DNA of 64,000 bases from an uncultured Pelagibacteraceae bacterium (GTDB lineage Bacteria > Pseudomonadota > Alphaproteobacteria > Pelagibacterales > Pelagibacteraceae). Location: positions 124,001-188,000 of the forward strand of contig CACAWX010000001.1 of assembly GCA_902536305.1 (NCBI GenBank), read 5' to 3'. Of this stretch, positions 33,155 to 41,504 are shown in pieces. How positions within the stretch are numbered: the first letter of the stretch is position 1; each line of letters starts with the position of its first letter. Below the pieces are notes generated by a model, which made no database searches, had not been told where the DNA came from, and saw only the letters and a list, made by a program, of their open reading frames with translations. Position numbers and translations under genes: made by a program.

Positions 33155-34576
33155 CTACGCAGATGAATAATGTTTTTCTAATTCTTCAACGTACGCGTTA
33201 ATATCATCTAAAATTTTTAATTTTTCAGACTCTCCTAGTTTTTCAAATTTAGCTCTCAAAGTATCAATTTCTGAATAAGTTCTGGGAATAGTATTCCACT
33301 TTTCATTATTAGTACTCAAAAGTTTTTTAGCCGTATCTTTGTGTATTAAATTATAATCTTCTTTGCTCAAAACTTCAGGTTTTTCCGCATATAGCAATTT
33401 TTTACCAAAATATTGAAGCCTCTCATCTTTAAATTTTGAAATTACATTTATCTTTTTATTCCATTCGACTGAATGAAATTCGGGCATAATTTTATTATCC
33501 TCAGCTGTGGTAAATTTAGCGTAAATACTCTCTTCATTATACAAATCCTCTTGCGATTTACTTTGTGCTTTTTCTTCAACTTCTGATCTCTTGATCGATT
33601 GAATTTTTTCTCCAAATTCTTTATTTTCTCTAACTAATTTTGCTCTAGTTTCAAGTTTTGCTAATCCAATAATTTTGTATTCATCAAATTTATTTCCGTA
33701 AGATGGGTTCATGATTACAGGATGCTTGTTGTGTCTGACAGTTCTAATAAACTTTGGTTGCTTTTTCATTGCTGCCTCTAATTCCTTTAAAGGCATGTTC
33801 AAATATGGAGTTGGATCATGTCTTAAATCAAAACATAATGGCCACTGGTATTGTGGATGCTGGCAGATAAAAGTTTGTACATAAGGTCTACTTTTTCCGT
33901 AAAAATATTCATTAGTACAAAATAATAATTCCTTTTTAATAACTTCTAAAGATTGAGTTTTATCCATGGTTAACATGCTAGCTTTCCAAACATTAGGGGC
34001 CTTTTTAGAAATAAGTTTAGCAATGCCTACAGTGGCCATGACATCGCCTATAGCGCTATGTGCATCTCCATGTTCAATGCCATTTAATGGAGCCATTTGA
34101 TCTAGTTTGTAAACATCATTTCCTTTTTCATTTACAGGATTTTTTAAAGTGTCTGGATAATAAAGATTAGCTGCTCTTGCCAAACTCAAAACATCTCCCC
34201 TAGTATTTCCGTTTGTACTAGTTAGATATGGATATTCCAAAGTTTGGAACAGAGTAGATCGTAAAAATTCTTCATCAAACTCTATACTATTAAATCCAAT
34301 ATAAGTCGCCTTGCCCCACCTTTTTAAAGTTTCAACAAATTGTCTTATCATTTCATAATGGGATAAATTTGAATTCTTTAACATTTGAGGAGATGATTTA
34401 TTTACAATTAATGCCATTGCCTCAGGAATAATTCCTGGACTTAGTCTGCATCTAGCATCAAATCTATCAAGTTCATCCAGATTGTCATTAGTTAGGACAG
34501 CTCCTATTTGAATAATCTGACCCCAATACTTATTAGATGAGCTGGTCTCAAAATCATAAAAGACAAAATTTGACAT
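33155..34576 (-). CDS. sbcB: Exodeoxyribonuclease I
   Basis: A DEDDh 3'-5' exonuclease on single-stranded DNA, used in recombination and mismatch repair. 473 residues, as in E. coli ExoI (475). Exo I FYDFETSSS (about 5-13), Exo II IGFNSIEFDEEFLRS, and Exo III with HGDAHSAIGDVMAT. The SH3-like and helical C-terminal domains are present, with HPQYQWPLCFDLRHDP. Seven bases from rmuC, probably one operon. Confidence 0.92.
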   Translation of the reverse strand: MSNFVFYDFETSSSNKYWGQIIQIGAVLTNDNLDELDRFDARCRLSPGIIPEAMALIVNKSSPQMLKNSNLSHYEMIRQFVETLKRWGKATYIGFNSIEFDEEFLRSTLFQTLEYPYLTSTNGNTRGDVLSLARAANLYYPDTLKNPVNEKGNDVYKLDQMAPLNGIEHGDAHSAIGDVMATVGIAKLISKKAPNVWKASMLTMDKTQSLEVIKKELLFCTNEYFYGKSRPYVQTFICQHPQYQWPLCFDLRHDPTPYLNMPLKELEAAMKKQPKFIRTVRHNKHPVIMNPSYGNKFDEYKIIGLAKLETRAKLVRENKEFGEKIQSIKRSEVEEKAQSKSQEDLYNEESIYAKFTTAEDNKIMPEFHSVEWNKKINVISKFKDERLQYFGKKLLYAEKPEVLSKEDYNLIHKDTAKKLLSTNNEKWNTIPRTYSEIDTLRAKFEKLGESEKLKILDDINAYVEELEKHYSSA

Positions 34577-34582
34577 TATAAT

Positions 34583-35614
34583 TTACTTTAAAATTTTAAT
34601 CTTTTCAGAATTTTCTTCTAAAGTTTCCTTAACTTGCTGAGGATCTTTAATATTGGAAAGAGTGTTCATTATTGATCTGGCATCTCGTCCGAAGCCATCT
34701 GTTGCTGTCATTGCTTGTTCGAGTTTTTTCCTTAAATCTTTAATACCATCAAAATGTTTATCAAACCTAGAACTGATATTTCTTAAATCACTATAAATTT
34801 GTGTCGCATGTTGTTGAACTTTTAATGTTTGAAATCCTAGATGATAAGATTGAAGTAAAGCAGACAAGGTGTTGGGTCCTGAAATAGTTACTTTATATTT
34901 TGTTCTTAATTCGTGTAATAAAAGCTCTTTAGTTTTTGGATCTCTGTAACTTGAAAGCTCGGCAAATAGTCCCTCGGTTGGAACATAAACTATTGCAAAG
35001 TCAGTACTTTTTGGTGGCGCAATATATTTGGAATTCACCAATTTTGCTTTTAATCTAAAAGCAGATGCTAAATCTTTTCTTGCCTCTACCTGGGCTCCTT
35101 TGTCATTTGCATTATAAGCATCGTCAATAGCTTTATATTTTTCTACAGGCCAATGGCTATCAATTGGCAATAAAACATCTTGAAGCTTTATAGCAAATTC
35201 AACTGTATCAGATGTTTCTTCAGGTTTTAATTTAACGTTAGCAATGTATTGTGATGCTGGTAAAAGGTCTTTTAGTAAAGATCCTAGTCCAAATTCCGCT
35301 AACGTTCCGTAAGTTTTAACTCCACTTAAAATCTTACTAAAATTATCCTGACTTCTGTTTAATTCATTAACTTGTCTGTTAAATACTCCTACTTTCTCAT
35401 CAACTTTAGTTAATGCTCCTGTCATATCTTTTGCTATTTCTTTGCTCATTGAGCCAAATGACTGGCTAAAAGAATTTTTGAGTGAACTCACTTCATCTTT
35501 AAAAATTTGACTATTATCGACCTGTTCCGGTTGTTTTTTCTTTAACAATAAAATAACTGCTACTAAATTAGCTACTAGTAATACTATAACAATTAAAACG
35601 AGTATCGAATCCAT
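34583..35614 (-). CDS. rmuC: DNA recombination protein RmuC
   Basis: A membrane-anchored protein of the PD-(D/E)xK-like RmuC family that limits inversions at short repeats. 343 residues: N-terminal membrane helix (about 4-24), a coiled-coil (about 30-95), then the conserved nuclease-like domain with GSLLKDLL, LPIDSHWPVEKY and FAIVYVPTEGLFAEL. The C-terminal helical tail carries FDGIKDLRKKLEQA. It sits between sbcB and an ADP-ribosylglycohydrolase gene. Confidence 0.92.
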   Translation of the reverse strand: MDSILVLIVIVLLVANLVAVILLLKKKQPEQVDNSQIFKDEVSSLKNSFSQSFGSMSKEIAKDMTGALTKVDEKVGVFNRQVNELNRSQDNFSKILSGVKTYGTLAEFGLGSLLKDLLPASQYIANVKLKPEETSDTVEFAIKLQDVLLPIDSHWPVEKYKAIDDAYNANDKGAQVEARKDLASAFRLKAKLVNSKYIAPPKSTDFAIVYVPTEGLFAELSSYRDPKTKELLLHELRTKYKVTISGPNTLSALLQSYHLGFQTLKVQQHATQIYSDLRNISSRFDKHFDGIKDLRKKLEQAMTATDGFGRDARSIMNTLSNIKDPQQVKETLEENSEKIKILK

Positions 35615-35627
35615 AAACTATTATATA

Positions 35628-36569
35628 TCATTTTATAATACTTTTTGCTGATTTCGTTTTATTTATCCATTGTAATGGAATGTTTTTAACTCCATTCGCT
35701 GCTGCAAAATAAGCGCCAACAAAATTTGCCCTTGAACAATTGCAACCTCCTGCTTTTATCGTTTTAATCACAGCAGTTTTATAATTTTTTGAAGTAATCA
35801 TAGCGTGAATAGATCCCATAAATGTTCCGGGATAGCTACAGGCTTTTCCAAATTTTTTAACAATCTTGATATGATTGTGTTTTTTAAGTCTAATAACTTT
35901 TTTAATATTACTTACTACCTCTCTAAAATATCTATTTTTTTCATACTTCTTCACAAAAGAGTGAATTGCATTTTCATCTCCGTTATTTGCAAAATTTATG
36001 ATTTTTAGTTTTGCTAAGGCATAAGTTTCATTGATTTTTGAATTAGCTACACTTTTAATAACTTTTTTTAGATCTTTCTCTGAGTTATTATAAAGGTAGT
36101 AAGGTAAAGCTGCGCAATACCCATCTGACTCGTTAACTTTTGTGCCTCCTGTTGTATTTTTTCTAGATTTAATATTTTGAATAGTCTCCAATATATTTTG
36201 ATGAATCCAAGGACCATTTATGGGGCCCTTCCATTTAATCTTTTTATATTTTTTTCTTAGTTTTAAGTTTCTCCAATATGCTGAGCCTGGACCAAAGTTT
36301 TTTATAATGTTTTTTTTAAAATTTTTGAGGATATCTGATTTCTTTTTAGTAGAAACTAGGGTCTCAAACATTACTTGTCCCACATCATTATAACCAGAGA
36401 CATTACCTGTTTCAATTGAGTAAAATGGACTCTTATTTTTTTTCATAAAAGTAATGTCTTTTTTACCTTTAATATATTTTTTTAATTTTTTTGGATCGTA
36501 AACCCAATGCAGGGGTCTTGCAGCTGCATCGGCAACAGTTGCGCCTAAAAAAATATGTAAATTATCCAT
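35628..36569 (-). CDS. ADP-ribosylglycohydrolase family protein
   Basis: 313 residues of the ARH/DraG superfamily (PF03747): an N-terminal GATVADAAARPLHWVYDP, a metal-site acidic stretch around SGYNDVGQVMFETL, and a C-terminal AGGCNCSRANFVGAYFAAANG, which corresponds to the Mg-binding GGDTDTTA region of DraG. That last motif has Cys/Ser instead of the Asp pair, a pattern seen in crystallin-J1-like members that may not cleave ADP-ribose. Eight-base overlap with rlmN upstream. Substrate unknown. Confidence 0.8.
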   Translation of the reverse strand: MDNLHIFLGATVADAAARPLHWVYDPKKLKKYIKGKKDITFMKKNKSPFYSIETGNVSGYNDVGQVMFETLVSTKKKSDILKNFKKNIIKNFGPGSAYWRNLKLRKKYKKIKWKGPINGPWIHQNILETIQNIKSRKNTTGGTKVNESDGYCAALPYYLYNNSEKDLKKVIKSVANSKINETYALAKLKIINFANNGDENAIHSFVKKYEKNRYFREVVSNIKKVIRLKKHNHIKIVKKFGKACSYPGTFMGSIHAMITSKNYKTAVIKTIKAGGCNCSRANFVGAYFAAANGVKNIPLQWINKTKSAKSIIK

Positions 36570-37653
36570 TCCTTATTGCTTTCTTATTTGCTAAAGAACC
36601 GCAAGAAGCATTAATGTCTCTCCCTCTACTTCGTCTAAACAAAGATAAGAATCCATTATCTTGAATAGTTTTTGAAAACTTATCTATATTTTCTTGAGAG
36701 GCAGGTTTAAAGTCTTTGTTGGCTAAAGGATTAAATTCAATTAAATTTAATTTAGATGGAACTTTTTTCATAATCTTAACAAGTTCTTTAGCGTGCTTGT
36801 CTGTCATGTTTTCCTCCAAACAAATCCACTCGATAAAAATTGGTAATTTAGTTTGATCATAATATTTTTTTAATTGTGGAATTAAAGAGTCAATGGAGTA
36901 TTTATCATTAATTGGCATAATTTCTGATCGGTGTTTTGGAATAGAACTATGTAAACTCCAAGCTAAATAAACATCTAATTCCTTTGCAGCCCATTCAATT
37001 GCATCTTTGTCATTTTTTTTAATCCCTACCCCAACAGTGCTTACTGTTATTCTAGTGCGACCATACTCTAATCCATCTTTATTTTTTGAATTATCGATAG
37101 CAACTTTTACATTATCTAAATTTAAAAAAGGCGAACCCTCACCCATTAAAACTTGATTAGTAATTTTTTTTTGTGTCGACCAGTCATCAATATAATTTTT
37201 GCTTAAAATAATTTGGCAGATAATTTCACCTGGTGTTAAATTTCTTACGAGATTTTTGGAAATTTGTGCAGTGGCACAAAATTCACAAGAGAGATAACAG
37301 CCAACGGATACTGATAAACATATAGTATAGCGGCTTTGAGATTTATCAGGAATTAAAACAGTCTCTACGTTTCTTTTATCTTTTAACTCTAATAAAAATT
37401 TGATTGTTCCATCTTTTGATTTTTGTACATCAACTATTTTGGGTTTTTCTAAACTTATAAGTTTTTTAATTTTTTCTCTAAGCTCTAAACTAAAGGTTGT
37501 CAATCCATCGAAATTTTTGATATTTTTTTTATAGACAGCATTAAACATTTGCTGAGCTCTCATCTTAGCTTTTGAGCTGTCTACCTCAACTTTATTAGTT
37601 AAAAAGTTTTTTAATTGATCAAAATTTAGATCATAGAAATTTTGTTTTTCCAT
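36562..37653 (-). CDS. rlmN: Dual-specificity 23S rRNA/tRNA methyltransferase RlmN
   Basis: Radical-SAM enzyme that makes m2A2503 in 23S rRNA and m2A37 in tRNA. 363 residues: the 4Fe-4S motif C-x3-C-x2-C at 119, 123, 126, the methyl-carrying C-terminal Cys351 in NASCGSL, and RRSRGRDI just before it. The SAM-binding GMGEP motif reads GEGSP (171-175), an unusual substitution. Otherwise blocks such as WSLHSSIPKHRSEIMPIN are normal. Confidence 0.92.
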   Translation of the reverse strand: MEKQNFYDLNFDQLKNFLTNKVEVDSSKAKMRAQQMFNAVYKKNIKNFDGLTTFSLELREKIKKLISLEKPKIVDVQKSKDGTIKFLLELKDKRNVETVLIPDKSQSRYTICLSVSVGCYLSCEFCATAQISKNLVRNLTPGEIICQIILSKNYIDDWSTQKKITNQVLMGEGSPFLNLDNVKVAIDNSKNKDGLEYGRTRITVSTVGVGIKKNDKDAIEWAAKELDVYLAWSLHSSIPKHRSEIMPINDKYSIDSLIPQLKKYYDQTKLPIFIEWICLEENMTDKHAKELVKIMKKVPSKLNLIEFNPLANKDFKPASQENIDKFSKTIQDNGFLSLFRRSRGRDINASCGSLANKKAIRNG

Positions 37654-37811
37654 TGCGTGAAGATAATAAAGAATTGAGTAAGGTATTTAAACCCTGATCT
37701 TTAAAGATTTATTAAAACTTTGTTAAATCAGTTTTTATTTCGTTAGTACTTTTCCAGCATTTTTACATGAAATATTAATTAATAAACTTTATTATAATGT
37801 TATAAATAATA
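37654..37811. other. Divergent spacer between rlmN and the 51-residue gene
   Basis: 158 bases without a gene. A TATAAT with extended -10 context at 37793-37798 is well placed for the plus-strand small gene at 37812, but leaves only a short leader. CTGAT (37694) and ATCAG (37731) could pair ahead of TTTTTATTT on the plus strand, yet no plus-strand gene ends here. Nothing else seen. Confidence 0.35.
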
Positions 37812-37967
37812 ATGGATAATAAATTATTAGGAGTGATCATTATAGGATTTGGAATTTTAGTTCTTTTTAGTGATCAGGAATATAATTGGATTATATCAGC
37901 TGCAGCAGTGGGGATAGGTTCAGGATTTCTAATTCGTAAAGAAGAAAAAAATGATATAGACAAATAA
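37812..37967 (+). CDS. 51-residue membrane protein
   Basis: ATG 37812 to TAA 37967, below the usual length cut-off. MDNKLLGVII begins a first membrane helix (about 4-19), a short loop with SDQEYN, a second helix (about 26-40, WIISAAAVGIGSGF) and a charged tail RKEEKNDIDK. A TATAAT box lies 13 bases upstream and only two bases separate the stop from the next gene's ATG. These features make it a probable real gene, co-transcribed with the flavoprotein. Function unknown. Confidence 0.65.
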   Translation: MDNKLLGVIIIGFGILVLFSDQEYNWIISAAAVGIGSGFLIRKEEKNDIDK

Positions 37968-37969
37968 AA

Positions 37970-38548
37970 ATGTCTAAAAAAATATTTATTGTTTATGGTC
38001 ATCATAATACTAAGGACTCTTTTAATGCATCTATAAGAAATACTTTCATCGATGAAGCTAAAAAATTAGGTCATGAGATCGATTTAATCAATTTACATGA
38101 AGAAAAGCCAATACCTTTTTTTGATGGTTCAAAACCGAGTGAACAGATTCTTGATTATAGAAAAAGATTAGAGCAATGCGATATATTGTTTATGATTTCT
38201 CCGTGCTACAATCTAAGAGCAACTGCAATTTTAGAAAATTGGATTGATTTAGTACTTGCACCTAAATGGTTTTTTTCTTTTAAAAGATTAGTAGGAAATT
38301 GGGGGTACCCTGTACCAGGAGCAATGAAAGATAAAAAAGCTATCATGTCAATGACCTATGGGGGGAATTGGTTTTCAATTCAAACCTGGTTTCAAAATAT
38401 ACCTTTTCGAAGAATAAAAGCTGGAGTTCTAAAACTTGGAAAAATGAAAACCGCCTATATAAGATTTTATGAGGTGTTGCCTGGAATGTCTGAAAAAAGA
38501 TTTCAAGAACACATGAAAAAAGTAAGAAAAACCGTGCAACAATTGTAA
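37970..38548 (+). CDS. NAD(P)H dehydrogenase (quinone), flavodoxin-like fold
   Basis: 192 residues of the KefF/MdaB/NQO family (flavodoxin_2). Typical FMN/FAD-site features: FIVYGHHNTKDSF at the start, the LEQCDILFMISPCYNLRATAILENWID core (split here into ISPCYNL and LENWIDLV), and MSMTYGGN near the active site. Probably a cytoplasmic two-electron quinone reductase or a regulatory partner of a transporter. It follows a 51-residue membrane protein by two bases. Confidence 0.85.
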   Translation: MSKKIFIVYGHHNTKDSFNASIRNTFIDEAKKLGHEIDLINLHEEKPIPFFDGSKPSEQILDYRKRLEQCDILFMISPCYNLRATAILENWIDLVLAPKWFFSFKRLVGNWGYPVPGAMKDKKAIMSMTYGGNWFSIQTWFQNIPFRRIKAGVLKLGKMKTAYIRFYEVLPGMSEKRFQEHMKKVRKTVQQL

Positions 38549-38586
38549 TATTTTACTTTTAAGTTTTAAGAGATATAAGTTTTAAT

Positions 38587-39036
38587 ATGTTAGAAAAATT
38601 AAGAAACTTTATGGTTGAATCAGCCAACATCATGTTTGATGATACTAAAAATGACTTAAGAAGTTTGCCTAAAGCCGTAAGATTACAAATATTAATTGTA
38701 CTTTCATTTGTTTGGTCTACTGTTTTTAGTTTGTACGTATTCTCAATGACGTCGTTCATTTTTGGTTGGGCAGGAGTAGTCATGGGTCACATTGGTTTAA
38801 TCATAGCAGTTTATTTGACATTCAAGTTTTTTCACAAAAAAAAAGAGCAGCCAGTAAGTGTCTTTCAATCAGGTAACTACAATCCTGCTAAAATCTTTGC
38901 TGTATTTTTTGTTATATTTTTTATTTTTATCTTCACTAAAGGTATTGATGTTTTAACAAGAACTAATTCTTATGAAACACCTTACGGCGAACCTGATACA
39001 ACGACTGAAGAGCGAATTAAAAGATTTGTAAAATAA
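38587..39036 (+). CDS. Hypothetical membrane protein with three helices
   Basis: 149 residues: an amphipathic N-terminus (MLEKLRNFMVESANIMF), membrane segments at about 38-58 and 62-80 (LILIVLSFVW-type and VVMGHIGLIIAVYLT), a basic loop (FHKKKEQ), a third helix (about 101-117), and a periplasmic or cytoplasmic C-tail ending TTEERIKRFVK. I recognise no family or motif. It lies between two enzymes of unrelated function, 38 bases after the flavoprotein and 24 bases before the FAH gene. Confidence 0.75.
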   Translation: MLEKLRNFMVESANIMFDDTKNDLRSLPKAVRLQILIVLSFVWSTVFSLYVFSMTSFIFGWAGVVMGHIGLIIAVYLTFKFFHKKKEQPVSVFQSGNYNPAKIFAVFFVIFFIFIFTKGIDVLTRTNSYETPYGEPDTTTEERIKRFVK

Positions 39037-39060
39037 CAATATCTTATCTAAAATTAATCT

Positions 39061-39900
39061 ATGAAATTATTGAGAGTCGGTGAAAAAGGCCAAGAGAAAG
39101 TTGCTGCCGTAGACTCTGATAACTTAATAAGAGATTTGTCTCAATATTTAAAAGATTTAGATCCTAATACCTTAAATGAAGTCACTTTAAATAAATTAAC
39201 TCAAATAGATTTATCCAAATTAAATAAAATTAATTCAAATGTTAGAATAGGAAGTTGTATATCTAATCCTGTAGATTTTTTAGCCATAGGTTTAAATTAT
39301 AAAGCACACGCAGAGGGTACTAATTCAAAATTGCCAACAGAACCTATACTTTTTAATAAGAGCTCTGGCTGTATACAAGGTCCTAACGATCCAATTCTAA
39401 AGCCAATAGCTGCTAATAAAATGGACTATGAAGTAGAAGTTGCAATGGTAATTGGTAAAGAAGGCAAAAATATTTCTGAAAATAATGCTCAAGAATATGT
39501 TTTTGGTTATTGTATTGTTAATGATATTTCTGAACGCTCTTGGCAAAAAGAACGTGGAGGTCAATGGATTAAAGGTAAATCTATCGCTGGTCCAACAGGA
39601 CCTTATCTCGTAACGAAAGATGAAATTGTGGACATTAACAATTTAAATCTTTCTTTAGATGTAAATGGAGAAAGAAGACAAACAGGAAATACAGAAAGAA
39701 TGATATTTAATTTTAATTTCTTAATATCTCATATCAGTCATTTTATGACATTATATCCAGGCACAATTATAACTACTGGTACTCCAGCTGGAACAGCCAT
39801 GGAAATGGATAAGCCAAAATTTCTTCAGGTAGGTGACAAATTAAATCTTAAAGTTGATCATTTAGGCGAACAGAACCATATAGTGGCAGAGGAAAGTTAG
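39061..39900 (+). CDS. Fumarylacetoacetate hydrolase family protein
   Basis: 279 residues of the FAH fold, used for C-C bond hydrolysis or decarboxylation of 2-oxo acids. FLAIGLNYKAHAEG (about 76-89), metal ligands in MDYEVEVAMVIG (two Glu, about 120-131) and IVNDISERSWQ (Asp, about 152), then KSIAGPTGPYLV and TGTPAGTA. Similar enzymes are annotated ureidoglycolate lyase or 2-hydroxyhepta-2,4-diene-1,7-dioate isomerase; the sequence alone does not pick one. It shares four bases (TTAG) with rhlE at the convergent ends. Confidence 0.88.
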   Translation: MKLLRVGEKGQEKVAAVDSDNLIRDLSQYLKDLDPNTLNEVTLNKLTQIDLSKLNKINSNVRIGSCISNPVDFLAIGLNYKAHAEGTNSKLPTEPILFNKSSGCIQGPNDPILKPIAANKMDYEVEVAMVIGKEGKNISENNAQEYVFGYCIVNDISERSWQKERGGQWIKGKSIAGPTGPYLVTKDEIVDINNLNLSLDVNGERRQTGNTERMIFNFNFLISHISHFMTLYPGTIITTGTPAGTAMEMDKPKFLQVGDKLNLKVDHLGEQNHIVAEES

Positions 39901-41201
39901 TCTCTAAAGTTTCGTCTTCGTTTTGAAAATTTACCTTTTTTTTTGAAAGACTTATTATCTTTAAACTTTTTTTTAAATTTAAAGTTTTTTTTCTTTTTAA
40001 AATTATCGTTCCTATTATCATCTCTTTTATCAAATCTTTTTTTTCCTCTTCGTCCTCGTCTATCAAATGATTTACGCCCTCTTCTTTTACTAGAATTTGA
40101 TCCTCTCTCTGCTGATTTAAAATTAGGGTCAATCAATCTTTGAATGGCGTTCCATTTACTTCTATCTTCATCTGCAACAAAACTTAGAGCCGAGCCCGCT
40201 GATCCTGCTCTAGCTGTTCTGCCAATTCTATGAATGAAATCCTCTGGAACTTGTGGTAAATCAAAATTTATAACATGCTTAATCGCTGGAATATCTAAAC
40301 CTCTGCTCGCCACATCTGTACCAACCAAAATTCTAAAATGATTGTTTCTAAAAGCTTTAATTACTCGATCTCTTTTATTTTGTCTTAAGTTTCCATGAAT
40401 AGCGTCTGCATCATGATCGTCGTACTTTAAACGTTTAACCATTTTTTCAGCATTACGTCTTGTCTTTACAAAAATTAGAATAGAACCTTGTCTGATGTAA
40501 ATTTCTTTAATCAACTGATTGTATTTGTCACCTTGTTTTACTCTAAGAACTTCTTGTTTAATTTTTTCTATAGGCATTGATGTTGAGCCGACTGAAATTC
40601 TCTCAGGATTGTTTAAATATTTTTCAGCAAGTCTTAAAATATTGCCGGGTAAAGTTGCTGAAAATAGTAAAGTTTGATGAATTCTAGGAACTGTTTCTAA
40701 AACTTGATTTATTTGAGGAGTAAAACCCATATCTAACATTCGATCTACCTCATCTAAAACTAAAAAAGCAGTATTGCGTAAATTTAATGTTTTTCTTTTT
40801 AGATGATCATTTATTCGTCCCGGGGTTCCAACAATTAAACGAGGATTTCTTCTCATTTGCTTTAATTGCTTTTGCATAGAGTCTCCTCCAATTAATAATG
40901 CCGTTCTAATATTACCTCGACCGACTAAACTGTTCATTGTTTGCATAACTTGGGAAGCGAGTTCTCGAGTAGGCGTCATGATTAAAGCTGTCTCTTTTTT
41001 AGTTTTGAGAAGAAAATTAATTAGTGGAATTCCAAAAGCAGCAGTTTTACCTGTCCCGGTTTGTGCTGTACCTAGAATATCTTTACCTTCTAGAGCTATG
41101 GGTATTGCTTTAGCTTGAATAGGAGTAGGGGTTTTAAAATTAATTTTTGCTATAGACTCAATTAGTGTTGGTTCTAAATTAAGAGATAAGAAATTTTCCA
41201 T
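39897..41201 (-). CDS. rhlE: DEAD-box RNA helicase, RhlE type, with long basic tail
   Basis: ATP-dependent RNA helicase for ribosome assembly or cold-time RNA turnover. 434 residues: Q-motif FKTPTPIQAKAI, Walker A AQTGTGKT (about 44-51), PTRELA, Walker B as D-E-V-D instead of DEAD (about 150), SAT, and HRIGRTARAGSAG (about 318). After residue ~350 comes an 80-residue Arg/Lys/Phe-rich disordered tail, an RNA-binding extension common in RhlE. Divergent from the small basic ORFs next to yedK. Confidence 0.93.
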   Translation of the reverse strand: MENFLSLNLEPTLIESIAKINFKTPTPIQAKAIPIALEGKDILGTAQTGTGKTAAFGIPLINFLLKTKKETALIMTPTRELASQVMQTMNSLVGRGNIRTALLIGGDSMQKQLKQMRRNPRLIVGTPGRINDHLKRKTLNLRNTAFLVLDEVDRMLDMGFTPQINQVLETVPRIHQTLLFSATLPGNILRLAEKYLNNPERISVGSTSMPIEKIKQEVLRVKQGDKYNQLIKEIYIRQGSILIFVKTRRNAEKMVKRLKYDDHDADAIHGNLRQNKRDRVIKAFRNNHFRILVGTDVASRGLDIPAIKHVINFDLPQVPEDFIHRIGRTARAGSAGSALSFVADEDRSKWNAIQRLIDPNFKSAERGSNSSKRRGRKSFDRRGRRGKKRFDKRDDNRNDNFKKKKNFKFKKKFKDNKSFKKKGKFSKRRRNFRD

Positions 41202-41254
41202 GTATGATTTAAAGTTTTAAATAAATAACGAATACTTATGCCTTATACCCTTGG

Positions 41255-41282
41255 TTGAACCTTAGCAAGACTTTGTTATGAT
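41255..41282 (+). promoter_or_regulatory. Promoter upstream of the micro-ORF/yedK cluster
   Basis: TTGAAC (41255-41260), 16 bases, TATGAT (41277-41282): a good sigma-70 match. The expected transcription start, about 41288-41290, coincides with the GTG start codon of the first micro-ORF, so either that ORF is translated leaderless or initiation is at its internal ATG 41327. Confidence 0.55.
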
Positions 41283-41287
41283 TGGGC

Positions 41288-41401
41288 GTGAAAAAAAGAA
41301 AGAAAAGAAAGAGCTTTAGACTTAAAATGAAAAGAAGGCGACAAAAAAGAAATACAAAAGGTATTTTAAAAATTATAAAAAAAGGTATTAAAAATGTCTA
41401 A
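41288..41401 (+). CDS. 37-residue Lys/Arg-rich protein
   Basis: GTG 41288 to TAA 41401. About 20 of 37 residues are Lys or Arg (MKKRKKRKSFRLKMKRRRQK...), with a short hydrophobic repeat GILKIIKKGI near the end, so it should bind nucleic acid. The internal ATG at 41327 would give a 24-residue version. It overlaps the next micro-ORF by eight bases (ATGTCTAA), a sign of translational coupling. In length and charge it resembles small ribosomal proteins such as bL36/bL34 but lacks their signatures. No annotation is claimed. Confidence 0.5.
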   Translation: MKKRKKRKSFRLKMKRRRQKRNTKGILKIIKKGIKNV

Positions 41402-41504
41402 AAGATACTCGGGGAAAAGCTTTAAAGATTCAAGTTTAATGAAAAAAGCAAAATTAACGTTTAAAGAAAAAAGAAAACTTAAAAAAGAAAAGAAGAAGAA
41501 ATAA
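41394..41504 (+). CDS. 36-residue Lys-rich protein coupled to yedK
   Basis: ATG 41394 to TAA 41504, sharing its last base with the yedK start codon (TAATG). The first half is polar (MSKRYSGKSFKDSSLMKKAK), the second a Lys/Glu helix (LTFKEKRKLKKEKKKK). The overlap with the upstream ORF and with yedK is what a real, coupled gene shows; random ORFs rarely overlap at both ends. Unknown function; nucleic-acid binding is likely from its charge. Confidence 0.55.
   Translation: MSKRYSGKSFKDSSLMKKAKLTFKEKRKLKKEKKKK

Noticed and set aside
33155-37653. sbcB-rmuC-ADP-ribosylglycohydrolase-rlmN as a defence island
   Set aside because: All four are core or widespread genes in streamlined genomes, with no mobility gene, no toxin and no restriction or CRISPR component nearby.
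37694-37740. Terminator-like CTGAT/ATCAG stem with T-run on the plus strand
   Set aside because: Five-pair stem with a 28-base loop and no plus-strand gene upstream to terminate.
39943-40143. Plus-strand Phe/Leu-rich ORF opposite the rhlE tail
   Set aside because: Same artefact: reverse complement of a Lys/Arg/Phe-rich coding region.
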